This document shows positions 58,902-64,000 of a DNA stretch of 64,000 nt, in pieces; positions within the stretch are counted from its first letter, which is position 1; every line of letters starts with the position of its first letter. The translations under genes and the position numbers were made by a program. Below the pieces are notes generated by a model, which had not been told where the DNA came from, did no database searches, and saw only the letters and a program-made list of their open reading frames with translations. The stretch covers positions 110,836 through 174,835 of the forward strand of contig CALBJM010000301.1 of the NCBI GenBank assembly GCA_937893225.1. Reading direction: 5' to 3'. Origin of the DNA: an uncultured Erysipelotrichaceae bacterium. Lineage in GTDB: Bacteria > Bacillota_I > Bacilli_A > Erysipelotrichales > Erysipelotrichaceae.

Positions 58902-59159
58902 TTACATATTCAATGCGTTCAAATATGTATCGAGGATAAAGTCTTCTTCCTGCTGTGTATTTTTATCTTTCTTGCGGCGTTTGACAATTTCTTTAATCGC
59001 TTTCTTGTCAAAGCCATTACTATCAGCTTCTTCTAGAAGTTCCTTAAGATCCTGACCTAGACCTTTACGTTCTTCTTCAATCGATTCATAACGTTCAATG
59101 TAGCTCAACAGACGAGCACCATCAACACCATTTACGCTTTTTGTTTCTTCTTCAGACAT
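58902..59159 (-). CDS. GapR/DUF2312-like nucleoid-associated protein
   Basis: 85 residues. GVDGARLLSYIERYESIEEERKGL then KELLEEADSNGFDKKAIKEI and VKRRKKDKNT match the family across its length (typical: LRSFIERIERLEEEKKAL, EAKGNGFDVKALRKIIRLRK). It keeps the long helix, the NGFDKKAIK hinge and the LDTYLNAL end. GapR in Alphaproteobacteria is a small DNA-clamp protein that recognises overtwisted DNA ahead of polymerases and aids topoisomerases. In the phage it may help replication or compete with the host protein. A terminator follows. Confidence 0.85.
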   Translation of the reverse strand: MSEEETKSVNGVDGARLLSYIERYESIEEERKGLGQDLKELLEEADSNGFDKKAIKEIVKRRKKDKNTQQEEDFILDTYLNALNM

Positions 59160-59180
59160 TTAAATGACCTTTCAATTAGT

Positions 59181-59963
59181 TTAAACAACTGGCAACAATT
59201 CTTTATCAGAAGTGCCGCCAACCCAAGAGTAAGCTTTCGGCTTACTTTTAGATAACTTTACCCAAATAACCATTCCAACTTTACGTGATTCTAAAGGAAT
59301 TTCTTTTAGAGCTTCTCGTTTTGATGTATAGTATTTGAACGGTAATTCTTTTGTTACAACAGGAACTTCTTCAATTACTTCGTCAATCAGATCCGTTGCT
59401 TCGTCAATGATTGTGTCAACCGTATCTTCAGATGGTTTAACATTTTCACTTTCATTACGAATTGTTTTAACATTCTTTTCATTCAGATTAACAAAAGTAT
59501 TTCTGACATATGGGCAATCTTGAACATCTAAAAAGTAGTTTGTATCAACTGTACAAAAATATGATGCAATGCCTTTATTGGTATCGTAACCACAAACCAG
59601 TTTATCTTGCAATTCAATCGAATCTTCAGAATTGGAAAGAATGGCAATAGTTTCATAACCCACATCATCATCCCATGAGTGTTCAATGATAACGTTTTTT
59701 GTTTTGAACCATTGAATACGTGATAGATCGTGTAACAAACTGTAAACGTTTTTATGTGAATCTGAATCAAAAGTTTTAGAAAAATCTAACGTAATTGTAG
59801 TTTCAGCTTGTTTTTCTACAAGCTTGCTAATTTCATATGGAAGTTTCTTTTCAGATTTATAATCAACAAAAGGTACAATAGTCAATGTCAAATGTTTTGT
59901 AACTTCATCAAAAACTGTTCTAATGCCCTTAATGTTCAATCTGAAAAGTTGAGAATCATACAT
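59181..59963 (-). CDS. Probable virion protein ending in a fibre-type R-x-G-M module, 260 aa
   Basis: No named family. The body is beta-rich (KHLTLTIVPFVDYKSEKKLP, TTITLDFSKTFDSD, NVIIEHSWDDDVGYETIAIL). The C-terminus has SRKVGMVIWVKLSKSKPKAY then SWVGGTSDKELLPVV, the same R-x-x-G-M-x-x-x-V ... Y-x-W/L-x-G module as in the fibre-associated protein at 46968-47423. A capsid or tail decoration role is plausible. Promoter at 59996-60024. It is cotranscribed with the GapR-like gene 21 bases later. Confidence 0.5.
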   Translation of the reverse strand: MYDSQLFRLNIKGIRTVFDEVTKHLTLTIVPFVDYKSEKKLPYEISKLVEKQAETTITLDFSKTFDSDSHKNVYSLLHDLSRIQWFKTKNVIIEHSWDDDVGYETIAILSNSEDSIELQDKLVCGYDTNKGIASYFCTVDTNYFLDVQDCPYVRNTFVNLNEKNVKTIRNESENVKPSEDTVDTIIDEATDLIDEVIEEVPVVTKELPFKYYTSKREALKEIPLESRKVGMVIWVKLSKSKPKAYSWVGGTSDKELLPVV

Positions 59964-59995
59964 CTTCTTTCTCCTAAATTAATCAAGATGTGAAA

Positions 59996-60024
59996 ACAAT
60001 AGCATTAATTAAAAAGTTTGTCAA
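59996..60024 (-). promoter_or_regulatory. Sigma70-like promoter for the 59963 gene
   Basis: Minus strand: TTGACA (60024-60019), 17 bp, TATTGT (60001-59996). About 32 bp before the ATG. Confidence 0.6.
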
Positions 60025-60034
60025 TAGGCAAAAA

Positions 60035-60063
60035 ACAAGCCACTCAAATTTTAAGTGGCTTGT
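60035..60063 (-). terminator. Terminator after the 194-aa gene
   Basis: Ten-bp arms ACAAGCCACT (60035-60044) and AGTGGCTTGT (60054-60063) with a nine-base loop; on the minus strand TTTTTTGCC follows. Confidence 0.85.
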
Positions 60064-60070
60064 TGTAACT

Positions 60071-60655
60071 TTAGATGATTTGTGAAATTATAAAAGTATC
60101 TTTTGGATACTTTTCCTTCAAACGTCTGTATTCAGCAAATGCTGATTCACGTGTATCATGGTATACTTTAGGTGCATGACCGTTTCGTTTCATGATTAAG
60201 AATTTGCCAGAAAGTTTATTGAGACTCGTGTCTCCAATTAAGTGATATGGTTTGCCAAACGTTGGATCGTTATGGTCACATTTATAGTCTTTTAAAAGTT
60301 TAACAGTTTCATTGGCAACTGCAGATAAATCTTTCGTTGTGTCAATAAAAACATGATGAATATTTCCAGAAGGAATTGGTTCTCTCATTTCTGTTGTTTT
60401 TGTGTATGTGCCATTAATGCATTTAATTTCAATGTTGATTTCTTTTTTGTTTATTTCATCTTTGTAGTTGACAATGACATACTCAACAAGTTCGTTTGAA
60501 GATAAACATAAATCAACATTATAAAACCATGTGTTTAAAATCTTTACTTTGCATTTATGGAAAATTAGAACATTTCCATAATTAATTTTATCTGTGCCTG
60601 GAACATATTCTTGAATAAAGTTTTTTATGAACCCTTTTGGCTTTTGTTTGTTCAT
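60071..60655 (-). CDS. Unknown protein, 194 aa
   Basis: No family recognised. Basic N-terminus (NKQKPKGFIKNFIQEYV), beta-like middle (VKILNTWFYNVDLCLSSNE), and a C-terminal module (GKFLIMKRNGHAPKVYHDTR, then ESAFAEYRRLKEKYP) that is like the short beta-strand + helix modules of 52245-53072. The promoter (60692-60720) begins 13 bp from recombination site A of the fibre-tip locus. Confidence 0.55.
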   Translation of the reverse strand: MNKQKPKGFIKNFIQEYVPGTDKINYGNVLIFHKCKVKILNTWFYNVDLCLSSNELVEYVIVNYKDEINKKEINIEIKCINGTYTKTTEMREPIPSGNIHHVFIDTTKDLSAVANETVKLLKDYKCDHNDPTFGKPYHLIGDTSLNKLSGKFLIMKRNGHAPKVYHDTRESAFAEYRRLKEKYPKDTFIISQII

Positions 60656-60691
60656 TGAGAAACCTTTCAGTTAGACTGTTTGATAAGAGTC

Positions 60692-60720
60692 AATATAATT
60701 ATTTTAACTTTGTTTGTCAA
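60692..60720 (-). promoter_or_regulatory. Sigma70-like promoter for the 60655 gene, next to site A
   Basis: Minus strand: TTGACA (60720-60715), 17 bp, TATATT (60697-60692), about 37 bp before the ATG. Confidence 0.55.
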
Positions 60721-60732
60721 GTTGTTTTATTG

Positions 60733-60753
60733 AACTTTCAATTTACCTAATTT
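60733..60753 (+). repeat. Candidate invertase crossover site A
   Basis: The 21-bp sequence AACTTTCAATTTACCTAATT+T. It occurs again exactly, inverted, at site B (61439-61459) and with one mismatch at site C (63629-63649). In all three it starts a tip reading frame as TFNLPN. Confidence 0.75.
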
Positions 60754-61129
60754 ATCAAAACAAAGAGAGGTTGTTGAAACATATCGTAATGGAACTGAAT
60801 GGTATTGCGTTTATTCAGACGGATGGGTTGAACAAGGTGGTATTTTTCAAGGAGATTCAACTTATAAATTAACTGCTTATAATTTTCATAAACCGTTTAA
60901 AGATACAAATTACTTTTTTATTGCGACAATAAACAATTTAGGTCACTCGTGGTTTACCGGCACAAGCGGGGCAGATATGCGTTCTGTAACCGATATAGCC
61001 AGTTCATATGGTGCTGGTTTAAAAACATCTACATCAATATCAATTCAAGGGTTTTCAAAACATGCGTGGTATGCATGTGGTCAAGGTTTGCAACAGCAAT
61101 CAGCAAAGATATATTGTATAAAATATTAA
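60734..61129 (+). pseudogene. Silent tail-fibre tip cassette A (headless)
   Basis: A 131-residue open frame with no start codon or ribosome-binding site; a TGA lies immediately upstream (60731-60733) and the frame opens at the repeat with TFNLPNLSKQREVV. It continues NGTEWYCVYSDGWVEQGG, the tip type also seen at the end of the fibre at 44030-44794, and ends KIYCIKY. The cassette would become expressed only if a site-specific inversion joined it to a fibre stem. It converges tail-to-tail with cassette B; the ends share a 36-bp palindrome. Confidence 0.8.
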
Positions 61130-61145
61130 TATTTTATACAATATA
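61110..61145. repeat. Perfect 36-bp palindrome joining tips A and B
   Basis: 61110-61127 (TATATTGTATAAAATATT) is followed directly by its reverse complement. On each strand it encodes the same last residues and stop codon, YCIKY-stop, so the two convergent genes share and overlap their ends by four bases. It could be a crossover point, a bidirectional transcription stop or a relic of inverted duplication. Confidence 0.9.
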
Positions 61146-61461
61146 AAATAATTATTGCATTTTGTTGTACTTTTGCATTGTCTTGATAAGTTGAAGAAGA
61201 ACGAGTAGCGTTTAGAATAAGCGTAGATGAACGTCCTCCTGTAGCTGTATCTAAATTAGCTGTATATCTTTCACTAGCAACAGTTGTAATACCACCATTG
61301 TAAAACACACCAGAACTACCACCCCAATCCCAGGGTGTTCTATTTCCGATCGCCTTGCCTGTAATATTTGGCAAACTTTCGTAAACATAAGAGCCAACAC
61401 CGCCACGATCACCAAAACCTTGCGCAATACGATCTGTAAAATTAGGTAAATTGAAAGTTAG
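61126..61461 (-). pseudogene. Silent tail-fibre tip cassette B (headless)
   Basis: A 111-residue minus-strand frame lacking a start; TGA at 61464-61462 is one codon upstream of the repeat. It starts L-TFNLPNFTDRIAQGFGDRG, followed by ESLPNITGKAIGNRTPW, the tail-collar type of tip (NLPN-F-x-R-x-x-x-G, then LPNITG). It ends ILYCIKY. It differs entirely from tip A in its middle, so A and B would offer two unlike receptor-binding ends. It probably becomes active only after inversion between sites. Confidence 0.8.
61439..61459 (-). repeat. Candidate invertase crossover site B (inverted copy of site A)
   Basis: Reverse complement of the 21-bp sequence at site A, with no mismatch. Recombination between A and B would invert about 0.7 kb carrying tips A and B. 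Because both lack starts, a further site must be joined to a stem. Confidence 0.75.
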
Positions 61462-61503
61462 TCAAATTTTTCAGAATAACGCAAAATAAAAATTTTTATA
61501 ATC

Positions 61504-61544
61504 TTGAAAAGTAAATTATTTTGTTGATAATGTTGTTCAACATT
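61504..61544 (+). promoter_or_regulatory. Promoter and operator-like inverted repeat for the recombinase
   Basis: TTGAAA (61504-61509), 16 bp, GATAAT (61526-61531). An inverted repeat AATGTTG-TT-CAACATT (61529-61544) covers the start of transcription, suggesting autoregulation or a regulator site. The site AAAAGGAAAAG precedes the ATG at 61567. Confidence 0.5.
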
Positions 61545-61566
61545 TTAACAAGTAAAAGGAAAAGAA

Positions 61567-62355
61567 ATGTCTAAACGTCATGTGTACCCATCAGCTGCTA
61601 TAAACCGTAAATATAAACGCAATGCTGAAAAGAGAAGATTGACCGCGCAATTACCTGTAAAAGAACATTCTTTAAAAGTATATAGTTATTTACGTGTTTC
61701 TACTGGCATGCAAACAGTTGAGTCTCAAAAGATTGGGGTAGAATCTTTTGCTAAACAAAAATCTTTAACCATTGATGAATATATAATTGATGAAGGTATT
61801 TCAGGAACCGTTAAAGCCGAAAACAGAAATTTAGGTAAACTGTTGAAAAAATTAAAAGATGGTGACATTGTTATTTGTTCAGAGTTGTCAAGATTGTCTA
61901 GAACAATGACTGAATTATTATGTTTATTAAATAGTATTTTGAAAACAGGCGCTAAAGTTTATTCAGTAAAAGAAAATTACACTTTAGGTGACGACTTAAC
62001 ATCTCAAGTTATTGCATTTGCATTTTCTTTATGTGCTGACATTGAACGAAGAATGATTAGTGCACGTACAAAAGAAGGGTTAGCTAATGCAAAAGCTAAA
62101 GGTAAAATATTAGGTAGGCCTAAAGGATATGTCTGCAAACATCATGTTACTGATGGCAAAAAGTACAAATACTTAAAATTAAGATTAAAAGGTTTGTCAA
62201 AAATCAAAATCGCAAAACGATTTAGAATCTCATATAAAACGATTCAAAATTGGGTTAAAGCAAATAATTTAGACGATTACCTAAAGTTTGTTAAATTTAA
62301 AACTAATTATAAAATTTTTGATAAATTTGCTAAATCAATTGTTGACAACGTTTAG
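61567..62355 (+). CDS. Serine recombinase / DNA invertase (Hin/Gin/Min-like)
   Basis: 262 residues. A basic 35-residue N-terminal extension precedes a resolvase domain: VYSYLRVSTGMQTVESQKIG with catalytic Ser45, IDEGISG, CSELSRLSRT (catalytic-site Arg residues), and the dimer-helix region ARTKEGLANAKAKGKILGRP. The C-terminal helix-turn-helix is KGLSKIKIAKRFRISYKTIQ, then NWVKANNL. It cuts both DNA strands at short sites and rejoins them, inverting or deleting the DNA between. It lies between tip cassettes, and the 21-bp repeats are likely its sites. The 3' end overlaps the 62335-62706 gene. Confidence 0.9.
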   Translation: MSKRHVYPSAAINRKYKRNAEKRRLTAQLPVKEHSLKVYSYLRVSTGMQTVESQKIGVESFAKQKSLTIDEYIIDEGISGTVKAENRNLGKLLKKLKDGDIVICSELSRLSRTMTELLCLLNSILKTGAKVYSVKENYTLGDDLTSQVIAFAFSLCADIERRMISARTKEGLANAKAKGKILGRPKGYVCKHHVTDGKKYKYLKLRLKGLSKIKIAKRFRISYKTIQNWVKANNLDDYLKFVKFKTNYKIFDKFAKSIVDNV

Positions 62356-62706
62356 ACGCTTTTGAACCTCTGGTTTTGTTAAAAACTGTTTAATTGCACG
62401 TTCAAAATTATTGTCAAGTAAGCCATTATTATCTAAATCATCAACTAGATAACGACCTGCTTTGCTATCTAAAAAGTCACGAGTCAGTTCAGCGGACATA
62501 TCACAGTTGTTTTGTAAATGTTCTGAAGCAATGTTCCAATATGTTGATAACAAATCTTCATCAATACCTTTAGCTTTTAGTTCACCATAAAATCCATGGT
62601 CTTCGTTATCTGTTGGGAGTACAACAGTATCAATTCCTTCATCTTTTTCAATTTCTTCCATAAAGGATCTTAAGTAATGTTCGATTTGTTTAATTTCTAA
62701 AGACAT
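62335..62706 (-). CDS. Small unknown protein in the fibre locus, 123 aa
   Basis: No named family. N-terminus QIEHYLRSFMEEIEKDEGID, then DEDLLSTYWNIASEHLQNN and DFLDSKAGRYLVDDL, an all-helical protein. Its gene starts five bases after the fibre gene at 62711-63556, so it is translated from the same message and could be a fibre-assembly chaperone; this rests on position only. It overlaps the recombinase gene by 21 bases at its end. Confidence 0.55.
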   Translation of the reverse strand: MSLEIKQIEHYLRSFMEEIEKDEGIDTVVLPTDNEDHGFYGELKAKGIDEDLLSTYWNIASEHLQNNCDMSAELTRDFLDSKAGRYLVDDLDNNGLLDNNFERAIKQFLTKPEVQKRLNVVNN

Positions 62707-62710
62707 CGTT

Positions 62711-63556
62711 CTATTCCCAATTTCTTAGTGTAATTTTAACAGCATCAGTCCATGTGGCTGTTGTCCCATCTGTCGTTAATAACTTCCCGTTATTTCCAGT
62801 TTGGTCAGGAATAGCATCGACATTATCAATAGCTGTTTTAACAAATGCTGTGGTTGCAATTCTTGTTGTATTATCACCAACATCAGCTGTTGTAGCTTTA
62901 GGTGTTCCAGTGAATTCTGGGTCTTTCAATGTTGCATATGCTGATAAATCGATATCACCAGCAAGTTTATCCCAAAAACCTGCAACATCGCCAACAGGTG
63001 CAACCCATGCATAATTATCACCAGTTGACTTAACATTGTAAACATCACCTTCTGTTAAGTTTTCTGTTGGCAAATCGTCGACTGTTTCAACTGACCCTTT
63101 GTATTTATATACTGATGAAATTTTACTTGCTATTTCGTCTTTTGTAAATGCATCAGTAATCCCATAACCTGCTAAAGTATCTGCTTTATTCGCTTTTTCT
63201 GATTCGTAATTATCATACTTTGATACTCTATCTGTTGTAATACCAGAATCAACAGCGGCAACTTGCGTTTCTGTTAACGCATTTTGTTTTGAATCAAGAT
63301 TTAAATCAACCCATGATGCAACTGTACCGTTTGTTGTCAAAACATTACCAGATTTATTCGTTTGATCAGGTAAAGCGTCAATATTTGAAATTGCAGTAGT
63401 AACATATTCAGTTGTAGCAACATTTTTTGAACTATCAGAAGCATCTTTTGTAACAGCTTGCAAACTTCCAGTAAATTCTTTATTACCACTAATTTGTTGA
63501 TCTGTGTCAACAGTTAATAAAGTATCTGCTCTTAAAGTAATTAAACCATGTGTCAT
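62711..63556 (-). CDS. Tail fibre stem protein, 281 aa
   Basis: ATG at 63556 has AGGAG upstream. A longer reading frame up to 63787 has no site and is antisense to tip C, so it is rejected. Begins THGLITLRADTLLTVDTDQ. It contains two copies of one shaft block: NVATTEYVTTAISNIDALPD and RIATTAFVKTAIDNVDAIPD, each followed by QTNKSGNVLTTNGTVASW or QTGNNGKLLTTDGTTATW. Between them is a KYKGSVETVDDLPTENLTEG module. The end (DAVKITLRNWE) is abrupt, without a tip, so it may need another subunit. Expressed in the direction opposite to tip C. Confidence 0.75.
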   Translation of the reverse strand: MTHGLITLRADTLLTVDTDQQISGNKEFTGSLQAVTKDASDSSKNVATTEYVTTAISNIDALPDQTNKSGNVLTTNGTVASWVDLNLDSKQNALTETQVAAVDSGITTDRVSKYDNYESEKANKADTLAGYGITDAFTKDEIASKISSVYKYKGSVETVDDLPTENLTEGDVYNVKSTGDNYAWVAPVGDVAGFWDKLAGDIDLSAYATLKDPEFTGTPKATTADVGDNTTRIATTAFVKTAIDNVDAIPDQTGNNGKLLTTDGTTATWTDAVKITLRNWE

Positions 63557-63628
63557 TTTACAAGCTCCTGATCGCAAGTTATATTTAAGAACATTTATAC
63601 AATCTTTAAAATGTAAATCACAAAAATT

Positions 63629-63649
63629 AACTTTCAATTTGCCTAATTT
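63629..63649 (+). repeat. Candidate invertase crossover site C
   Basis: The 21-bp repeat with one change relative to site A (AACTTTCAATTTGCCTAATT+T). The change is silent (TTA to TTG, Leu). It opens cassette C. Confidence 0.7.
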
Positions 63650-63947
63650 TATAGGTAGGTATCCAAAAGGCGGGACTGCGGGGGTGTATGGTAGTGCCGC
63701 CGTACCTAATATTACCGCAACATGGAATTGTCGTGGTGTTCGTTCTGAGGTTGGTTTATATGACGGAACGGGGGCTATAGTTACCAATACAAGTGTTCTT
63801 GCAGGTGGCTCTTCAGCAAGCGCAAGTTCTGGTTTTACAGGCCATTGGATACAGTCGTTTGACGCATCAAGAGTAAGCAGTGTTTATCAAAACACTACAA
63901 CGGTTGACGCTAACAACACACAGATTTTATTTTGTATCAGATATTAA
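63630..63947 (+). pseudogene. Silent tail-fibre tip cassette C (headless)
   Basis: 105 codons from the repeat: TFNLPNFIGRYPKGGTAGVYG, then AAVPNITATWNCRG and NTTTVDANNTQILFCIRY. It is a tail-collar-type tip, related to tip B in its LPN-F and PNIT parts but otherwise different. The upstream frame is open but antisense to the stem gene and has no site, so no start is expected. Its end overlaps that of tip D on the other strand. Confidence 0.75.
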
Positions 63948-63961
63948 TATCGTATACAAAA
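63932..63961. repeat. Near-palindrome joining tips C and D
   Basis: TTTTGTATCAGATATT (around 63931-63945) is followed by AATATCGTATACAAAA, its reverse complement apart from two bases. It encodes the end FCIRY-stop on both strands, like the palindrome between tips A and B. Confidence 0.7.
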
Positions 63962-64000
63962 ATTAACAACGGCAGAAAATGGTTGAACCCTATTGGTTGC
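63944..64000 (-). CDS. Tail-fibre tip D, C-terminal end only (cut by window edge)
   Basis: The minus strand reads ATNRVQPFSAVVNFCIRY-stop, the usual end of a tail-fibre tip. The rest lies beyond 64000. It is convergent with tip C. Whether this is another silent tip or the end of the expressed fibre gene cannot be seen here. Confidence 0.7.
   Translation of the reverse strand, partial: ATNRVQPFSAVVNFCIRY

Noticed and set aside
63557..63787. N-terminal extension of the fibre stem gene to a start at 63787
   Set aside because: The extension lies antisense to tip C and has no ribosome-binding site, whereas the ATG at 63556 has AGGAG and starts a typical fibre sequence.
1..64000. Recoded stop codons (for example TGA or TAG as amino acids) in a gut-type phage
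   Set aside because: All three stops end well-formed genes at tight overlaps such as ATGA and TAATG, and long genes have no internal in-frame stops.
1..64000. tRNA genes, CRISPR arrays and insertion sequences
   Set aside because: I looked for cloverleaf-like runs, regularly spaced repeats and transposase motifs and saw none; a tRNAscan run would be needed to be certain.

Overview
The window is a 64 kb piece of the genome of a large, strongly AT-rich tailed phage with a contractile tail (myovirus). The evidence is a large terminase, a contractile tail sheath, a tube protein, T4-like baseplate proteins, fibres and spikes, and dense gene packing with ATGA or TAATG overlaps. Translation is standard: TGA, TAA and TAG all serve as stops. 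The host should be Gram-negative, because two predicted lipoproteins carry lipoboxes and the endolysin is an M15 peptidase. A GapR/DUF2312-like protein (58902-59159) points to Alphaproteobacteria, but this rests on one gene. I see no tRNA, rRNA, CRISPR array or insertion sequence.

Layout. 1-7.3 kb: the C-terminal part of an NAD-dependent DNA ligase, a metallophosphoesterase, an XPD/DinG-like helicase, a Mor-like HTH protein and small unknowns. 7.4-12.3 kb: large terminase interrupted by four inteins. 12.3-16.2 kb: a double GT8 glycosyltransferase, a T5orf172/GIY-YIG protein and small unknowns, closed by a bidirectional terminator. 16.2-32.2 kb: a minus-strand 785-residue protein, then a plus-strand run of probable virion proteins. 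These include a 1839-residue protein with a Cys-His-Asp N-terminal domain and a SWIM-finger coiled-coil protein; several carry N-terminal L-x-E motifs like head-protease sites. 32.2-42.3 kb: tail cassette (completion protein, sheath, tube, second tube-like protein, gp26-like, tape measure, tube-baseplate protein, gp53-like). 42.3-50 kb, minus strand: a lipoprotein and four fibre/spike proteins. 50-60.7 kb: endolysin, thioredoxin-like protein, second lipoprotein, paired winged-helix proteins, small membrane proteins, ThyX-like protein, GapR-like protein and many unknowns. 60.7-64 kb: a tail-fibre-tip inversion locus.

The two most striking systems are these. (1) The terminase inteins sit in or beside the ATPase P-loop (two inteins only eight extein residues apart) and beside catalytic positions of the nuclease domain. 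Packaging would therefore depend on four splicing events. (2) At the right end, headless alternative fibre tips lie in convergent pairs around a serine recombinase gene. Each complete tip begins at a 21-bp repeat that encodes the in-frame motif TFNLPN, and the paired tips meet tail-to-tail; one junction is a perfect 36-bp palindrome that encodes the same C-terminus on both strands. This looks like a multi-site, Mu/Min-type host-range switch. The expressed fibre stem probably lies just beyond base 64000.

Ten promoters on both strands share TTGAC(A/T)-17 bp-TAATAT-like architecture, so host sigma70-type transcription appears to serve much of the region. I could not identify a portal, major capsid protein or prohead protease; they are either outside the window or too divergent to recognise by eye.
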